Assembly: GCA_963930655.1 (NCBI GenBank)
Contig: OZ005618.1
Location: 16,333,001-16,397,000 of the forward strand
Reading direction: 5' to 3'
Length of the DNA: 64,000 nt
Origin: Myrica gale
Lineage: Eukaryota; Streptophyta; Magnoliopsida; Fagales; Myricaceae
Shown here: positions 44,475-57,300 of the stretch, one piece after another
Layout of the letters: each line of letters starts with the position of its first letter
How positions within the stretch are numbered: position 1 is the stretch's first letter
Position numbers and translations under genes: made by a program
The notes under the pieces: generated by a model
The model's database searches: none
Told to the model about the DNA's origin: nothing
Seen by the model: the letters and a program-made list of their open reading frames with translations, nothing else

Positions 44475-45795
44475 CTCGGTTCATTTTTCAAGGACTTATG
44501 TTCGCGGACATGAAGTATAGTAGTACTAGAGAAATTAGAGCTCGATATTTTTACCATACTTTGTAAGCTTGAGATGATTTTTCCTCAAACATTCTTTGAC
44601 ATCATGGTACATTTAGCTATACATTTACCACGTGAGGCATTACTTGGCGGACTTATGCAATTTCGTTGGATGTATCCTGTAGAAAGTTTTCTTGGTCCGT
44701 TAAAGTGATATGTTAGAAACAAGTCAAGACTAGAAGGTTCAATAGGTGAGGCATACATTGATGTTGAGTGTCTAATTTTTTGCTCCTATACCTTCATGGT
44801 GTTGAGACAAGATTTGACCGTTATGAGCTAAATACTAATAAGATCCCTGTGGGTGCTACTCCAAGTTTATCCGTATTCTCTCATGATATCCATCCCTTGG
44901 GAGCATGTACATCTCGTTGATTGGAATCCCATGTTTTTTTTTCAAGGCCTAATGGTATGTGCTCAATAATTGCACTGAAGCGGTTAGCTATTTACGCTAA
45001 GTTATCCATCAATTATCCATGTAGCTTATATGTTCTACTTTAGGTAGCTAGCATACTATTTTTATATGGTGTTTTCATTTTCTAAGTAGTGTGTTTATGG
45101 TTAGGGAGCATTATAACCAAATTGTGGAAGGGTGCACAAGCAACGTGGATATAACATTATTTGATTTCAGTTTTTATTGTTATTTTTTCATATATTCGCA
45201 TAACCATTTTGTTTCAATGCTTTTGGTAGATTAAAGATCTTTATATAGAAAAGACAAAAGAAATTTCATATGAATTGTATGTACTAGCATGCAGTCCTCA
45301 TCCACAATTAAGCTTATATGCCAGTTGTATCATGAATGGAGTTAAGTTTCATGCCAAGTCTCGTGAACAACATCGTCGCACCCAGAATAGTGGCATTGTT
45401 GTGGATGGGTGGCATGATACCAATTTTGGTGGTAGATGGCAAGTGGTGCAACGGGTTGCACATATGAATATGTATGAGGCAAAATTAACATCTAGCAAGG
45501 AGGATGAATCCATCTACATATGTTCAAGGATCTGATTGTGACATGCTAGGACGAATAGGAGCCGTACCAAGAAGATGCACCTGACAGATTGAATCCATCT
45601 ACATATGTTCACAGAACTGATTGTGGCATTGGCACGTTACAAAAAGATGATGTATGCTCGGAGTAAGTACCTACCACATAATTGGATGATGAAATTTGTC
45701 TTGCCATTTGATAATGAAAAATTTATAACTATTGATTTCACTAATAAGGACAAAGATACCGACGAAGAGGACATTTTGCTTGAAGACAAAGTAAC
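44475..45795 (+). pseudogene. Second CACTA transposase relic: DUF4218 and DUF4216 parts
   Basis: From 44480 the plus strand reads FFKDLCSRT, then FPQTFFDIMVHLAIHLPREA then LLGGLMQFRWMYPVESFLGP (DUF4218), with stops in between. From about 45255 it reads ISYELYVLACSPHPQLSLYA, GVKFHAKSREQHRRTQNSGI and TNFGGRWQVVQRVAHMNMYE (DUF4216). The segment between WHD and TNFGGRW that the first element has (8765-8550 there) is deleted. An acidic tail (DKDTDEEDILLED) near 45755-45790 matches the usual C terminus. No CACTA terminal repeat was found downstream. Confidence 0.85.
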
Positions 45796-46880
45796 TATAA
45801 CTAATTTATAACTAATGATTTCACTAATAAGTAACTATCACACGTAGCTCTCTATTTTTTGTTAGTGTGATTGATGTGGATATTGAATCATACATGCAGC
45901 ATGACCCTACAATAAGTCTACTTGTTATGTCTTTATTTTATCTAAATTGAACCATATATAATTCATCGTGTAATCTCACTTTTCTTTTTAATTAGGCTTC
46001 TTTGAATGCTCAATATAGTTGGCAATGTGTATAAGGACTCAAGCTTTGCTTTTAATTTGAAAAATGTAAATGCGAAAAAATTATCATGTAAAATAAAAAT
46101 CACTATAGTTGGATCAATTTTCAAAATTGCAAATGTTTTGAAATTTAAATCCATCCCCTTTTTAAACTTTAAACATTTGAATATAATTTTAAATTTTAAA
46201 ATGATTGGACTATGTCAAAGGGTTCCACTATTTCAAATGAAATAAAAATAAAAATTCAAATTTAAGAGAATGATAAATTATTTATTAATAATAAAAATAA
46301 ATTAAGAAAGCCAGAGCATTAATTAAATACATTGTTCACACTAACTCTTTTGAATTATAGGACTTAACTAAACATGAAGAACATCTTTTTTAAATACTTC
46401 GGTTTAAAGAATATGTGGTAGAGATCAATTAATTGTTTAAATTCAAATCTTCTTATTATCTATTGCTTATCTTAAACTTTTAGGATAAACAATGATTTAA
46501 TATGGGATTAGAACAGTTATAAATCTTAATTAAATGATTAAATTTACTTTTTTAATCTAATTTCAACTTTTGAAATAAATAATAATTTAACAGGGTATAA
46601 GATATGTTATAACAAGTTGCCGTCCAAGGCTGAATTAGGCACGAAATCTTATCGTGAGGTATTAGCAAGAATTGTGTGTGGTTACTTACCCAATATATAT
46701 ATATATGCGGTGGTTAGAGAGAGAGTGGTGGAGACGAGCCACAGAAACATAAAGGAAATGCGGAAGCAGAGAAGAAAAGGAAGAACAACAGATATAAAAT
46801 TAAAAATAAATTTGAGACCCCCTGATGAAAGGGACAAGCTTTGTTCTACCCGCAGAACGACAATGAAAGTCACGTAGCTG
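45796..46880. other. AT-rich spacer, no supported gene
   Basis: Short open frames at 45963-46245 and 46617-46888 have no domain. A (TA)n stretch occurs near 46690-46706. The interval separates the second CACTA relic from the viral leader region. Confidence 0.45.
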
Positions 46881-46899
46881 GTATCCACTTGCTAATGGT

Positions 46900-47481
46900 C
46901 TTAAAAGAAAATTAACTTAGGAGAAAATAACTAAACCAGCCATGAAGACGGTAATGCATGAGTGCAGAAACTTAGAACCGACCAATCTGGCGGTATGTAT
47001 GAATGCATGAAACTGAAACTTAAAACCGTCCAATCTGGCGGTATGCATGTTTGCAGATATTAAAGAAAGAAGAACAACGATATACTTGGAAACTGATTTA
47101 CTTGATAATCAAGGAAAGAAACATGTTACTTGGTTACATGACTTACACAGAACCATCAAGAAAGAAGACATAGTTCTAACTCTGGATAGACTCGTAAGGG
47201 AGGCTAGAAAGACTTGAGAGAGAGAGAGAGCAGAATCGAAAACGAAGTTCGAGTTCTGGTTACAAATGAATTGAGCTGCGATATTTAAAGACAGATGAGA
47301 GCACTATGTATTCACGCGGATCCTGTTACTGTGCATGAACAGTGACCTGTCAGCTGCTTTTTCAGTTGGTGAATAGTAAAAAATTCAAATTTACTATTCA
47401 TAGGTTGACTTTCGGTTGACTTTGTCCTTACATGTCTTCAGATCTCACATGAGCTTCATATAAAGTCTGCAAGGTCGACTG
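46900..47481 (-). promoter_or_regulatory. Endogenous pararetrovirus intergenic/promoter-leader region
   Basis: Read on the minus strand, this continues the viral sequence interrupted by the solo LTR. The last codons and stop of ORF2 (stop near 47456) are followed by a pararetrovirus-style promoter region with a TATA-like TTTAAATAT at 47289-47281, then a CT-rich leader (47218-47235). A duplication of about 60 bp (units containing ccgccagattgg, near 46970 and 47030) lies further into the leader. Assignment rests on continuity with ORF2 across the LTR and on general caulimovirid layout, so it is moderate. Confidence 0.55.
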
Positions 47482-50400
47482 TGTGAGACCCCGATTTTCT
47501 CCTACGTAATTTCTTATGTATTATCTTTTATTTTCCAATGTAATAGCTTTTATTTCATCATGGGGCTATGTTTTTGGCCAATGTATGGCCTAATCCTTAT
47601 GTTATGGTATTTCGATTAAAATGAGATTTTATTCCATAAAATCTCTTTAAATAATTTTAATGTCATTTTATGCAAAGTTTAAATTATATTCATTTTAGGA
47701 GCCGAAATTTGCAAGTAAGTTTCTCTCTTACGAATTTATATTTTTCATTTACTTAAAATGTTTCATGGACCATAGAATTTGAATTATGATTTAAGAATTC
47801 TTTGTATAAAGCCGAAAATGATTAATGGATTAAATGATGAAATTCTTTTGAAGACATGGATTGAATATTTTTATATTTTTCATATGTGACATGTATTGTT
47901 ACCATGTGGCCTATATTATTAATAGAATTTCCATTTGAATATTCAATGATAAGCTATGTATTTATGTGATAAGTCTAAGAGAAGATTTAATTGATAAGCA
48001 CACTTGCTTATCATAGTGATAAGCAAGCATGATGATAGGTTAGGAAACTTTTAGGGTGATAAGACCTTGTGATTATTGTAGAGATTGGCTAGGGTCATTA
48101 TCACATGATAAGATATCATGCTTATGATGTGATAAGCTATTGGAATGGATTAGATAAGCAAGAGAGCTTATGGAGTGATAAGTTAGGTGAGAGAGAGTAA
48201 CCAAGTTGAAAGTTGGTTGCAATTTAATGTGGAAGTAACTAGGTTGGTTGGAAAGCAACCAAACTAAGCAAAGGGCAAGGCTTTTACGTGAAAGGGCTAG
48301 AGGAGAAATGGGAAAGCCATAAAGTGAGGCCGTGTGATGTGTAAGAGGTGTAAGAAGTGTAAGAATTGATAAGACAATACATGGAAGTAAAAGAGAAGAG
48401 AAAAGCATGGGAGAAGGAGGGATTGTCGATGGAAGCATGTGAGGAGAGAGAATGAAGAAATTCAAATGCAAGCCATGCTTTTGGAGACAAGATTTGATGT
48501 GAGGAAAAGATGAAAGAAAGAGAGGGAAGGCTATGCAATTGTCGACCAAGGCCCCCCCCTTCACCCTTTTTCCTTTTGATTTCTCTCTCTTGTCAATTCA
48601 CTCTCTCAAGCTTTATGTCATAGCAATTACTCCCCTTGGGAGACTCATTCTCTCACACCTCTCATTGCAAAGCCTTGGCCGAACCACCCCTTAGAATTCA
48701 AGGTTTGTGCATTTTTCTCTTGCACTCTAAACCATACTCTTCTTGCCTTCCAAATCCCATTCTAAAAGCCAAGTTTAAACCTTTTTGGTTGTAGACAAAA
48801 TCTCTCTTGGTGCAAACACATTTCCTTCCTTGAAAACCCTAACCATTTGCCTCATTTCTCTTCAAGCTTCCATATTCTCTTAACCACCATAGAACCTCCT
48901 TAAATCAAGCTTGGACATTTCAAAGGAGGGTGGACCGAAACTTTGGAGGAAGTGAAGTTAGGAAGAGTTGGTAAAGGTTGAAGGTAAGCTTGGTTCTATT
49001 GATGATCTTGCCTTAAGTTTCACAAGTACTAACCAAAGGTATTTTATTTTCTAAGTGCTCAAGCTTGGATAATCAACAAGGTAAGACTAATGTGATGTTG
49101 TTGGGTTAGCATGAGTGGCCGAATGGCCTATGTATAAGATCTTGAAGTTTAGGTTGTGATATGTCTTGATGTTGTTAGATCTTGAATGCTTAAGAACCCT
49201 AGGTTGTTTAAATGCTAGATCTAACCATGGAACTCTAGATCTAAGGTTGAATGTAAAGAAAAATGCAAATGGAGAACAATGCATGTTAAAGGAAGCTAGA
49301 TCTAGGTCTTGATGTGTTGGTTTGATGAAAGTTGATTATTTTGTTTAGATCTATGGGTGTTAGTGTGTATAAAGTGTGGATCTAATGTTGATGGAAATAT
49401 TTGATGAAAAGATAAAGTGTATGCATGCTAGTTAGGTCACAATGCAAAGGATGTGCATGTTATGATTTTTAACATGAGAAAGGTGACATTTTGAGGTATG
49501 GCCGAATATGAGATGCTTAGGATTTCATGTATAGTTTTGTATATATTTAAATCTGGACATTGGCCATGATATGTACAAGATTTATGACCCAATGAATGGT
49601 AGATGATTATGTTAAGTATTAGATGCATGCATATTGAAGGAAACAAAAGAAACTTAATCTTTTGGATGAAATCTTGTATGGCCGAATATTATGAGCTTGA
49701 TGCATGGTGATATGCCTTGATTTATAGATATTAGGTTGTGAAATTGTTGAATGGAGGATGGGATCACCATTGGAGTAAAGGTTGTGACTAAATGGTGCAT
49801 AAAATAGTGATGGCCGAATGTTGTAATAAAATATAACCCTAAGTGCAATTTATGAAAAATGGATTATCATTGTTGTGATAGATATAGAAATTAGGGTTTA
49901 ATCTAGTTGGAACAAATATAGAAGAACCATAATCTTTTAATAAATATTGTTTGGAACCCTAGTTAAGTTTTACTCAGGATTAATTGAGGTTTAAAGTCCA
50001 AGTTAAGATTTAATCGTGATTAATTTATTAATAATTTGATATAAGGTTTTAATGGAGTACGTGTAATAAAAAGAGACTTAGGTTTAATTCTTAATTTGTG
50101 GTTATTAATTAAACCCTAACCGAGGCATGTACATGGATAAATATATTTTTATTTCAATAAAAATATTAATGATTTAATAAACTAAGTTTTGAATATTTGT
50201 CAAGGAAAAGAATAAAATATTTTAAATGATTAAATGAATTTCAGTCATATATATATATATATATATCTTTGGTTGATGACCGATTTCAAAAATGCAAATA
50301 TTTAATGATTTCATATTATTCTTAAAAGTCTAAAGGAATATTTAAATCGCTTGTAGGCGATCCACGTGTCTCTATACACGACCAAAGAAGATCAATCGTA

Positions 50401-51389
50401 AGTGGATACTGTAAGTGAACAGTAAGTGTTCTTTTTCAAAACTGGAATGACACTGCATCGTTTCATGAACAAGTATGAATTTTAAAGCATGATATGACAT
50501 GTGCATTGCATGAATTTTTCAAGAAGAAGTTTATGCAATGATTTTTATGGAAAGACTATGAGAAGTTTTATGAAACGATAAGTTAAGGGGCACTGGTCGG
50601 TACCGTACCATCAAGATGGACTCCCATACCGAAGGACAAATGTGAGAAGGATGGGTGAATCCACGAGGCTGTGCAAACCACACTGAAGGACAATGAGAAG
50701 GTGTGGTGCCTCCAAGGGTCATGTCTAGCCACTGAAGGACAAATGAGAAGGTGCGCTAGCTGACCGCATGTAAGGTCTCCAAGGAAATTCGGGGACGGTT
50801 CCGAAGGGAACGCACAACCCTGACTTCAGGGGTTCAATGGAGCGAGCCCACAAATAAAAGATATGAAATGACTATAAAAAGGCCAAGAGAGGCACAAGTA
50901 CGAATAAGTGGTTTAAAGGGCCTGGGGCCGAAACTAAGCAAGAGCATATGCATAATTCATGACATGCATGTGCATCACTTATTAAGTTTCTTTCTTTCAT
51001 GATTAAGCGGGCATAAGACAAGAGCATGTTTTAAGTTTATGTCTTTCCCTTACTGAGTCTTTTTGATTCACGTTTTTTAAAATTGTGTCATTCCAGATGC
51101 CTCAGGTGAAGAGAGTCAGGAGGACTACCTGACCTAGAAGTTCAAGAATTTATGTTTCATACTTTTGTTGATAGTGGCTTGATCGTCACTAGTTGTTTTT
51201 TTTCATGTTATGTATGTCTTGTATGAGACCTTAATGAGAACCCTAATTATGTAAGTTTAGCTCGAACCCCTCGCGATCCTGTACGTTTCCGCTGTAATCA
51301 AGTAAAACAATAAGTAAGAATGCTGGAGCCATCCGGGGGATAGCTCGCGGCTGTCACGGACCCTGCGGGATGCCGTTCGGGGCGTGACA
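47482..51389 (+). mobile_element. 3.9-kb Ty3/gypsy solo LTR inside the viral ORF2, TSD GACTG
   Basis: Starts TGTGAGACCCCGATTTTCTC, ends GTTCGGGGCGTGACA, with GACTG on both sides (47477-47481, 51390-51394). No internal retrotransposon genes are present. It carries the ggtcggtaccgtacc block (50587-50601) followed by aaggacaaatgtgagaagg-type repeats shared with the other gypsy LTRs, and a (TA)n run at 50247-50266. The 163-aa and other antisense frames (48073-48564) are not genes. Confidence 0.93.
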
Positions 51390-52793
51390 GACTGAGTAAG
51401 GGTCTTGACTATCTTGGAACAGGGGGTCCAAGTAATTGGGCTTGGATTGACTTGCAGTGGATGAGTGAGATGAGGCTGGAGAATGCCCATCTAAACCTGG
51501 TTCACTGATTTTGCTGACTTCGTGCTGGAACTGGAGGCATAACTCTTGGAGTTCAGATTTACTTTGGGCCTGGGTCATGGCCGAGGCAAGAGAAGTCTGG
51601 AGACTGACCTTTTCGACTAGGAATTGAGAAACTTCCTGAGGAGCAGGAAATTCCTTGTTGACTTGATCCACAATGCGATGGATGTTGAACTTGTCCCACC
51701 ATTTGACATGGAAACGTCGAACAAGTACGTTGGAGTTGACTTGATAATCCCATTTCAGAATCCAAGGGACTTTGTATTTACTTACAAACCTGCAGAGGAT
51801 AGGGAAATGGCTTTCCTGAGTAGTGCTTTGGCCATGATTATGAAATCTGGCAATGGCTTTTGAAAGATCGATGGGAATGATATCTGTAACTGGTCCATAC
51901 AGGTTCCACCATTGGAGAAACTAGATGGGGAGTTGACTTTTGAACTTGTTATCAAAGTTCAAGAACCAAGAATGAGAGAATGTCTCATTTTGGTAGAGGA
52001 TTTCTTTTGACCATGCTTCAATATAATCGTAGTAATTGAAGCCAATGGGCTGACCTGGTAATTCTTTTAAAATGGAGGGATGCGAACCCCATTCAGTACA
52101 AGAAATGAAATTGACTATGAATAACTTGTGGAATATAACCTTTGTCTGAGTAGAATCAAATCTATCAATAATAGGTTCAATCCGGACTGACCCAGTATGA
52201 AGGAGGATTACTTTGTAGAAACCGATTGACTTGTTGGGATGTTCTGGGATAAAATGCCACTTAGGAGGCAAATAGGCTCGGATCAATTTACTATGTTGCA
52301 CATGAAGGAGAGCAACTTGATCCTTTTGACTTGGTGCAACCTGAGTACCGATCAGATAACGATGACCATACTCAATGTGGAATACATGTTGCGTCACTTG
52401 TTTGACCATAAATTCCGATGTATTTTTCGGAATGTAAGGAAGTTTACCTTGAGGCTTACTTTGCAGTCGTTTGTCCGGTGACTGCGCCGGTTCTTGTAGT
52501 CTTAACGGAGACTGGGCTGGAGACATAGTCTCAATAATTTCATACGGGTCTAAAGGCGGACTTGCTGGCAAAGAGGACAGGGCCGAGTAAGTGGGTTTAC
52601 CATAGTGACTTGTGAGGGTGAGGGCCGATGAAGGTCGGATAGAAGGGGGCCGAACACTAGGGCCTGGTTGACTTGGATTACTTGAATTTTGACCTGTAGA
52701 TCCAAATGGTACTAACAAATGGTCCGAGAGTAGTTTGGGGACATCTGACTTGGTTGACTTAGCAGGGTCTTTGCCTTGAGGTTTAGGAGCCAT
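51390..52793 (-). pseudogene. Endogenous Florendovirus-like ORF2 (unknown function), broken
   Basis: On the minus strand a frame beginning at ATG 52793 (MAPKPQGKDPAK) reads through a proline/serine-rich segment and a conserved block with HVFHIEYGHRYL and IVNFISCTEW. This resembles the second ORF of Florendovirus-type endogenous caulimovirids, whose function is unknown. One in-frame stop occurs at 51923-51921; the same frame is open again to the solo LTR at 51389, where it is split. The remaining few codons and a stop lie on the other side, at about 47476-47456. The copy is not functional. Confidence 0.75.
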
Positions 52794-52796
52794 GGG

Positions 52797-53209
52797 ATTC
52801 CTGCAAGAATTCACGGGTAAGGAAGTCAGGATACTGTTTTGACTTCCTGGAATGTATGCAATGTCAAAATAAAAAATACTTAAAATTGCTTGCCAACGAG
52901 CAAAACTCTGTTTTGATGCAATATTTTGAACATCTTTTTCCAAAACAAATTTTGCACTTTTGCAATCAACACGAATTAAGAATTTCTGATTTAATAAATC
53001 AGATTGAAATTTACTTATACATAGTACTATAGACAAAATTTCTTTTTTGATAGTACTGTAATTCTGCTGAGCTGGATTCCAATTGCCGGAATAAAAACGA
53101 ACAATTTGTTCAGAGGAATCTGGTGTGGCTTTTTGCTTGAGAATACCACCGTAACCAAGCTCGGAGGCATTAGTCTCGACGATTTTGAAGGAATCCGGGG
53201 AAGGAATGC
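52797..53209 (-). pseudogene. Endogenous pararetrovirus RNase H fragment (end of ORF1)
   Basis: This encodes the C-terminal RNase H region of a caulimovirid polyprotein: ELGYGGILKQ, then a DCKSAKFVLEKDVQ segment and SFARWQAILSIFYFDIAYIP. RNase H removes template RNA during reverse transcription. The first catalytic acidic position is Asn (ETNAS, near 53175) instead of Asp. A one-base slip near 52830 puts the normal ORF1 ending in another frame and makes ORF1 appear fused to ORF2. The upstream part (movement, coat, protease, reverse transcriptase) is absent, cut off by the gypsy element at 53210. Confidence 0.85.
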
Positions 53210-54354
53210 TGTAATACCCCGAAGAAACCTATGTCTACTTCATTCCTAGATGAAGGATTTCATGGCCTATTCTGTGTTAAAAGAAACCTTGCTTGGCCAA
53301 GGCATGATTTTATGTTAAGAAAATGTATGTGTAATTATTTTGAATTTCTAAAATGTGATGTTATGATTTAAATGCTATGGATGGGATTTTAAATTTTATA
53401 GTAACCAATTTTATGTTGCTAGATTAATTGTATATTTTCCATCAATATTCTTGATTTTAAATTTTGAAGGATTTTATTATGAATTATTTTGGAGTATTAA
53501 GACTTGCATGTTGGGCTTAGAAACCTCAAATAATGGGCTGATATTGGGCTACCCATTTATGGCCGGTTATTGGATGTAATTGGGCCTTGAAGTTGTGACA
53601 TATGGGCTGCCCAATTACATGTGATGATGGGCCCTTGAAGTGTGATGCTGGGCTACCATGAGGCTTATAACTTTTGGTGTACATTGGGCTTATTATGGCA
53701 TGCTAATGGGCTGCCAAAATAAGCATGGAGATGGGCTTTGGAAAGCATGATATTGGGTTGCCATGGAGCCCATGGCAATGAGCCTTGTAATGGTGCTATT
53801 GGGCCTTAAGGAAGTTGGACATTAGGCCTAAGCCCTTAAGCTTATGAATTGGGCTTTAGGATATGATGATGGACCTTGAATCAAGGGCTTAATGGACTGC
53901 CCAATGGGCCATGCAAATTAGATTTAGAAAGTTAGATTAATGGAACTAATCTTACTTAAGTTTCCTAAGCAACTAGATTAGGATAAGTAAACTAGGTAGT
54001 TGGAATTCAACCAAATAAACTAAATGGTGGAACAAGTCTCTAAATAAAAGTTGGATTTATGTGGTGGGGGGAGGACACACGTGAATGACAAGGAGATTTG
54101 AATTTTGTGGTGCAAAGAGTTATACTAGAAAGGCAATGGAGACAAGAGGGAGACAAGAAATGGAAAAGCTGAAAAATGACATGGAAGAGGAAATAATGTC
54201 ATGGCCGAAAATCATGGCTAGATGCATGCCATTGTCTCACACGCCTAACACCCCTTTTCCCCCTTCAATTGAACTCATTTAGGCCACCTTGGTCGACCAA
54301 CACAAAGCCTAGAAGTGAAAAACCAAATACCAAAGAGAAGAGAGAAACCGAATA
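53210..54354 (+). repeat. 5' LTR of the gypsy element, first part
   Basis: 1.1 kb from TGTAATACCCCGAAGAAACC to the nested insertion. It matches the first 1.1 kb of the nested LTR (54355 onward) closely, including the repeated atgggctgcc / attgggcttatt text. The TSD GAATA of the nested LTR occupies 54350-54354. Confidence 0.9.
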
Positions 54355-57300
54355 TGTAGGACCCCGAAGAAACCTTGCTTGGACAAGGCATGATTTTATG
54401 TTAAGAAAATGCATGTATAATTATTTTGAATTTCTAAAATATGATGTTATGATTTTAAATGCTATGGATGAGATTTTAACTCTATGGTAACCAATTTCAT
54501 GTTGCTAGATCAATTGTATAATTTCCTTCAATATTCTTGCTTTTAATTTTTGAAGGATTTTCTTATGACTGATTTTAGATTATTAAGACTTGCATGTTGG
54601 GCTTAGAAACCTCAAACAATGGGTTGACATTGGGCTACCCATGTATGGCCGGTTATTAGATGTATTTGGGCCTTGAGGTTATGACATATGGGCTGCCCAA
54701 GTACATGTGATGATGGGCCCTTGAAGTGAGATATTGGGCTGCCATGAGGCTTATAACATGTGGTGTATATTGGGCTTATATGGCATGCTAATGGGCTGCC
54801 AAAATAAACATGGTAATGGGCCTAGTAATGGTGCTATTGGGCCTTAAGAAAGTTGGACATTGGGCCCAAGCCCTTAGACTTATGAATTGGACTTTAGGTG
54901 GTAATGTTGGGCCTTGGATTAAGGATTTATTGGGCTGCCCAATGGGCCTTGAAGTCAAGTTTATAATATGAGATTAGTATTGCTAAACTTCATTTATTTT
55001 ACTAAGTAAACTAGGTAGTTGGAATTCAACCAAGTTAACTAAATGGGGAACAAGCTTCAAACTAGAAGTTGGAATTATGTGGAGAGGGGAGATACACGTG
55101 AATGACAATTAGGGTTTGAATTTTGTGGTGCAAAAATGTTATACAAGAAAGGCAAGGGAGACATGAAGGAGACAAAACTTGCAAAAGCTGAAAATAGACA
55201 TAGAAAGGGAAAGAAAACCCCTTGGCCGAATTTCTTGGCCACATGCACTCCTTTTACCTCTTGTGAGAACCCTTACACGCCTAACACCACCCTCACACAC
55301 TCATGCACTCATTTTGACACCATTTGGTCGACCAACACAAGCCAAGAGAAAGGGAGAGAAAGAGAGAAACCAAGGCCAAACCGAAACCAAGAGAAAGGGA
55401 GAGAAAGGTGAGGAACAAAGGCCAAACTGAAACCCTTGGCCCCAAGGGCTGAGTTTGAGCTGCTGTCAAGGAGGTTTTGGGTAGGAGAAGAAGGAGGACA
55501 AGGAAGAAGAAGAAGGTGAAGTCAAGAGGTGTTGTGCAAGGGAAAAAGGGAAAAAGAAAACAAGGGAAACACTAAGGTAAAAACCGGATCTTGTTTTCCT
55601 CTTGATGGTCAAACCCTTTTGTGTTTAGATCTTAGGGTTTGAGTTGTTATGCTTGGATATGGTGAGATCTGAATGACTAAGAGTATTAGGTTGCTTAGTA
55701 GGTGAAAAAGGGGAAGAAGCTTTCAAGGGATCAAAGGGGAGGAAAGAAGAACAACAAGGTAAGCATGAATCTTGCATCCCTATGTTGGCCGAACCATATG
55801 GGGTTGGATATTGAGTTTTTGTTTTCTATTTTAGTTGGACTTTGAACATGGGTATGTGCAAGTGATAGATCTGGACATACATGCTTTAGATCTAAGTTTT
55901 AAATGTTGGAAAAATGCAAAGAATAGACAATGTATACTAGATGAAGTTAGATCTAACCTAGGTTGTGTTTTGTTGAATGAAAGTTGAATATTTTCTTACA
56001 TCTAGGGCTGTTGATGTGTCTAATGTATAAATCTAGTCATGTGGATATTAATGATGAAGATATGAAGTTTATATGTGCAAGATAGGTGATAAAATGCAAG
56101 GATGAGCAATGTATGTTAGAAAAAGGGTTAGGCCTAGCCTAGGTTGTGCTTGGCCGAATGGTATGGTTGTTTTTCCTTTAGATCTTGTGTTGTTGAGGTC
56201 TCTAAATGATAGATCTAGAGTTGGTGGTTGTATATGATGAAAATATGGAATTAATACATGCAAGACGGGTCATGAATGCAAAAGAGATGTATATTATAAT
56301 TTTAGCATGAAAAATGTGGGATTTTGATGTATAGCCGAACCATGTATGCTTAGGTTTCATGAGTGGATTGTATATGCTTAGATCTGGACATTGGCCATGT
56401 TGTGTACAAGATTTATGACCTAATGTATGGTAGATGAGTGCTATGTGTAAAGAATGCATGCAAGGTGATAGAACCAAAGAAAACCTAGTGATGTTGTGAT
56501 ATATTGAGTTGGCCGAATATTGCTATTAGTGATGACTTGTATTGTGTTTTGAATTATAGATCCTAGGTTGTGAAATTGTTGAATGGAGGATGGGATCACC
56601 ATTGGAGTAAAAGTTGTGATTAATTGGTGCATAATGGTAGTGGCCGAATGTTATAGTAATAATGAAACCCTAAGTACCATTTATGATTTATGGATTTTCA
56701 TCATTGTGATGGATAAGGAAATTAGAGTTTAGGCTAGTGGGAATAAATATTGAAGAACCATGATCTTTTGATAAAATATTATTGGGAACCCTAGTTAAGA
56801 TTTAATCATAGTTGGATAAGGTTTTAATGGAGTACGTGTAATAAAAAGAGACTTAGGTTTAATTCTAAATCTATGAGTATTATTTAACCCTAATCTATTA
56901 ATTGATTAAAACCCTAATCGGGAATAGAGGTGTAAATATTTTGTAACATGGTTAATAATTAAATAACCTAAGTTTAGATAATATTAGAAGAATAAATAAA
57001 ATACTTTAATTGATTAAAAGAATATCAGTGATTATATGTATATTATATAATTACGTGCTATTTCTTAAAGACTAAGAAATATTTGAACCGCTTGTAGGCG
57101 ATCTACGTGTTTTATACACTACCAAGGAGGACCGAGTGTAAGTGGACAATAAGTGGTTCTTTTCAAAACTGGAATGACACACTGCATCACTTCACGAACA
57201 AGCATGAGATTTTGATCAAGCATGACATGACATGTGCATTGCATGAATTTTTCTAAAGATAATATTTATGCAATGATTTTATGGGAAATTATGGAATGTT

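Noticed and set aside
44255-44566. 103-aa plus frame
   Set aside because: Crosses the solo-LTR boundary into the CACTA relic, so it is a chimera by chance.
48073-48564. 163-aa and overlapping antisense frames in the solo LTR (similar ones at 57266-58668)
   Set aside because: Pyrimidine-rich antisense text of LTRs; recurs in related LTRs without any domain.
52239-52481. Plus frames over the endogenous viral region (also 51624)
   Set aside because: Shadows of the minus-strand viral ORF2.
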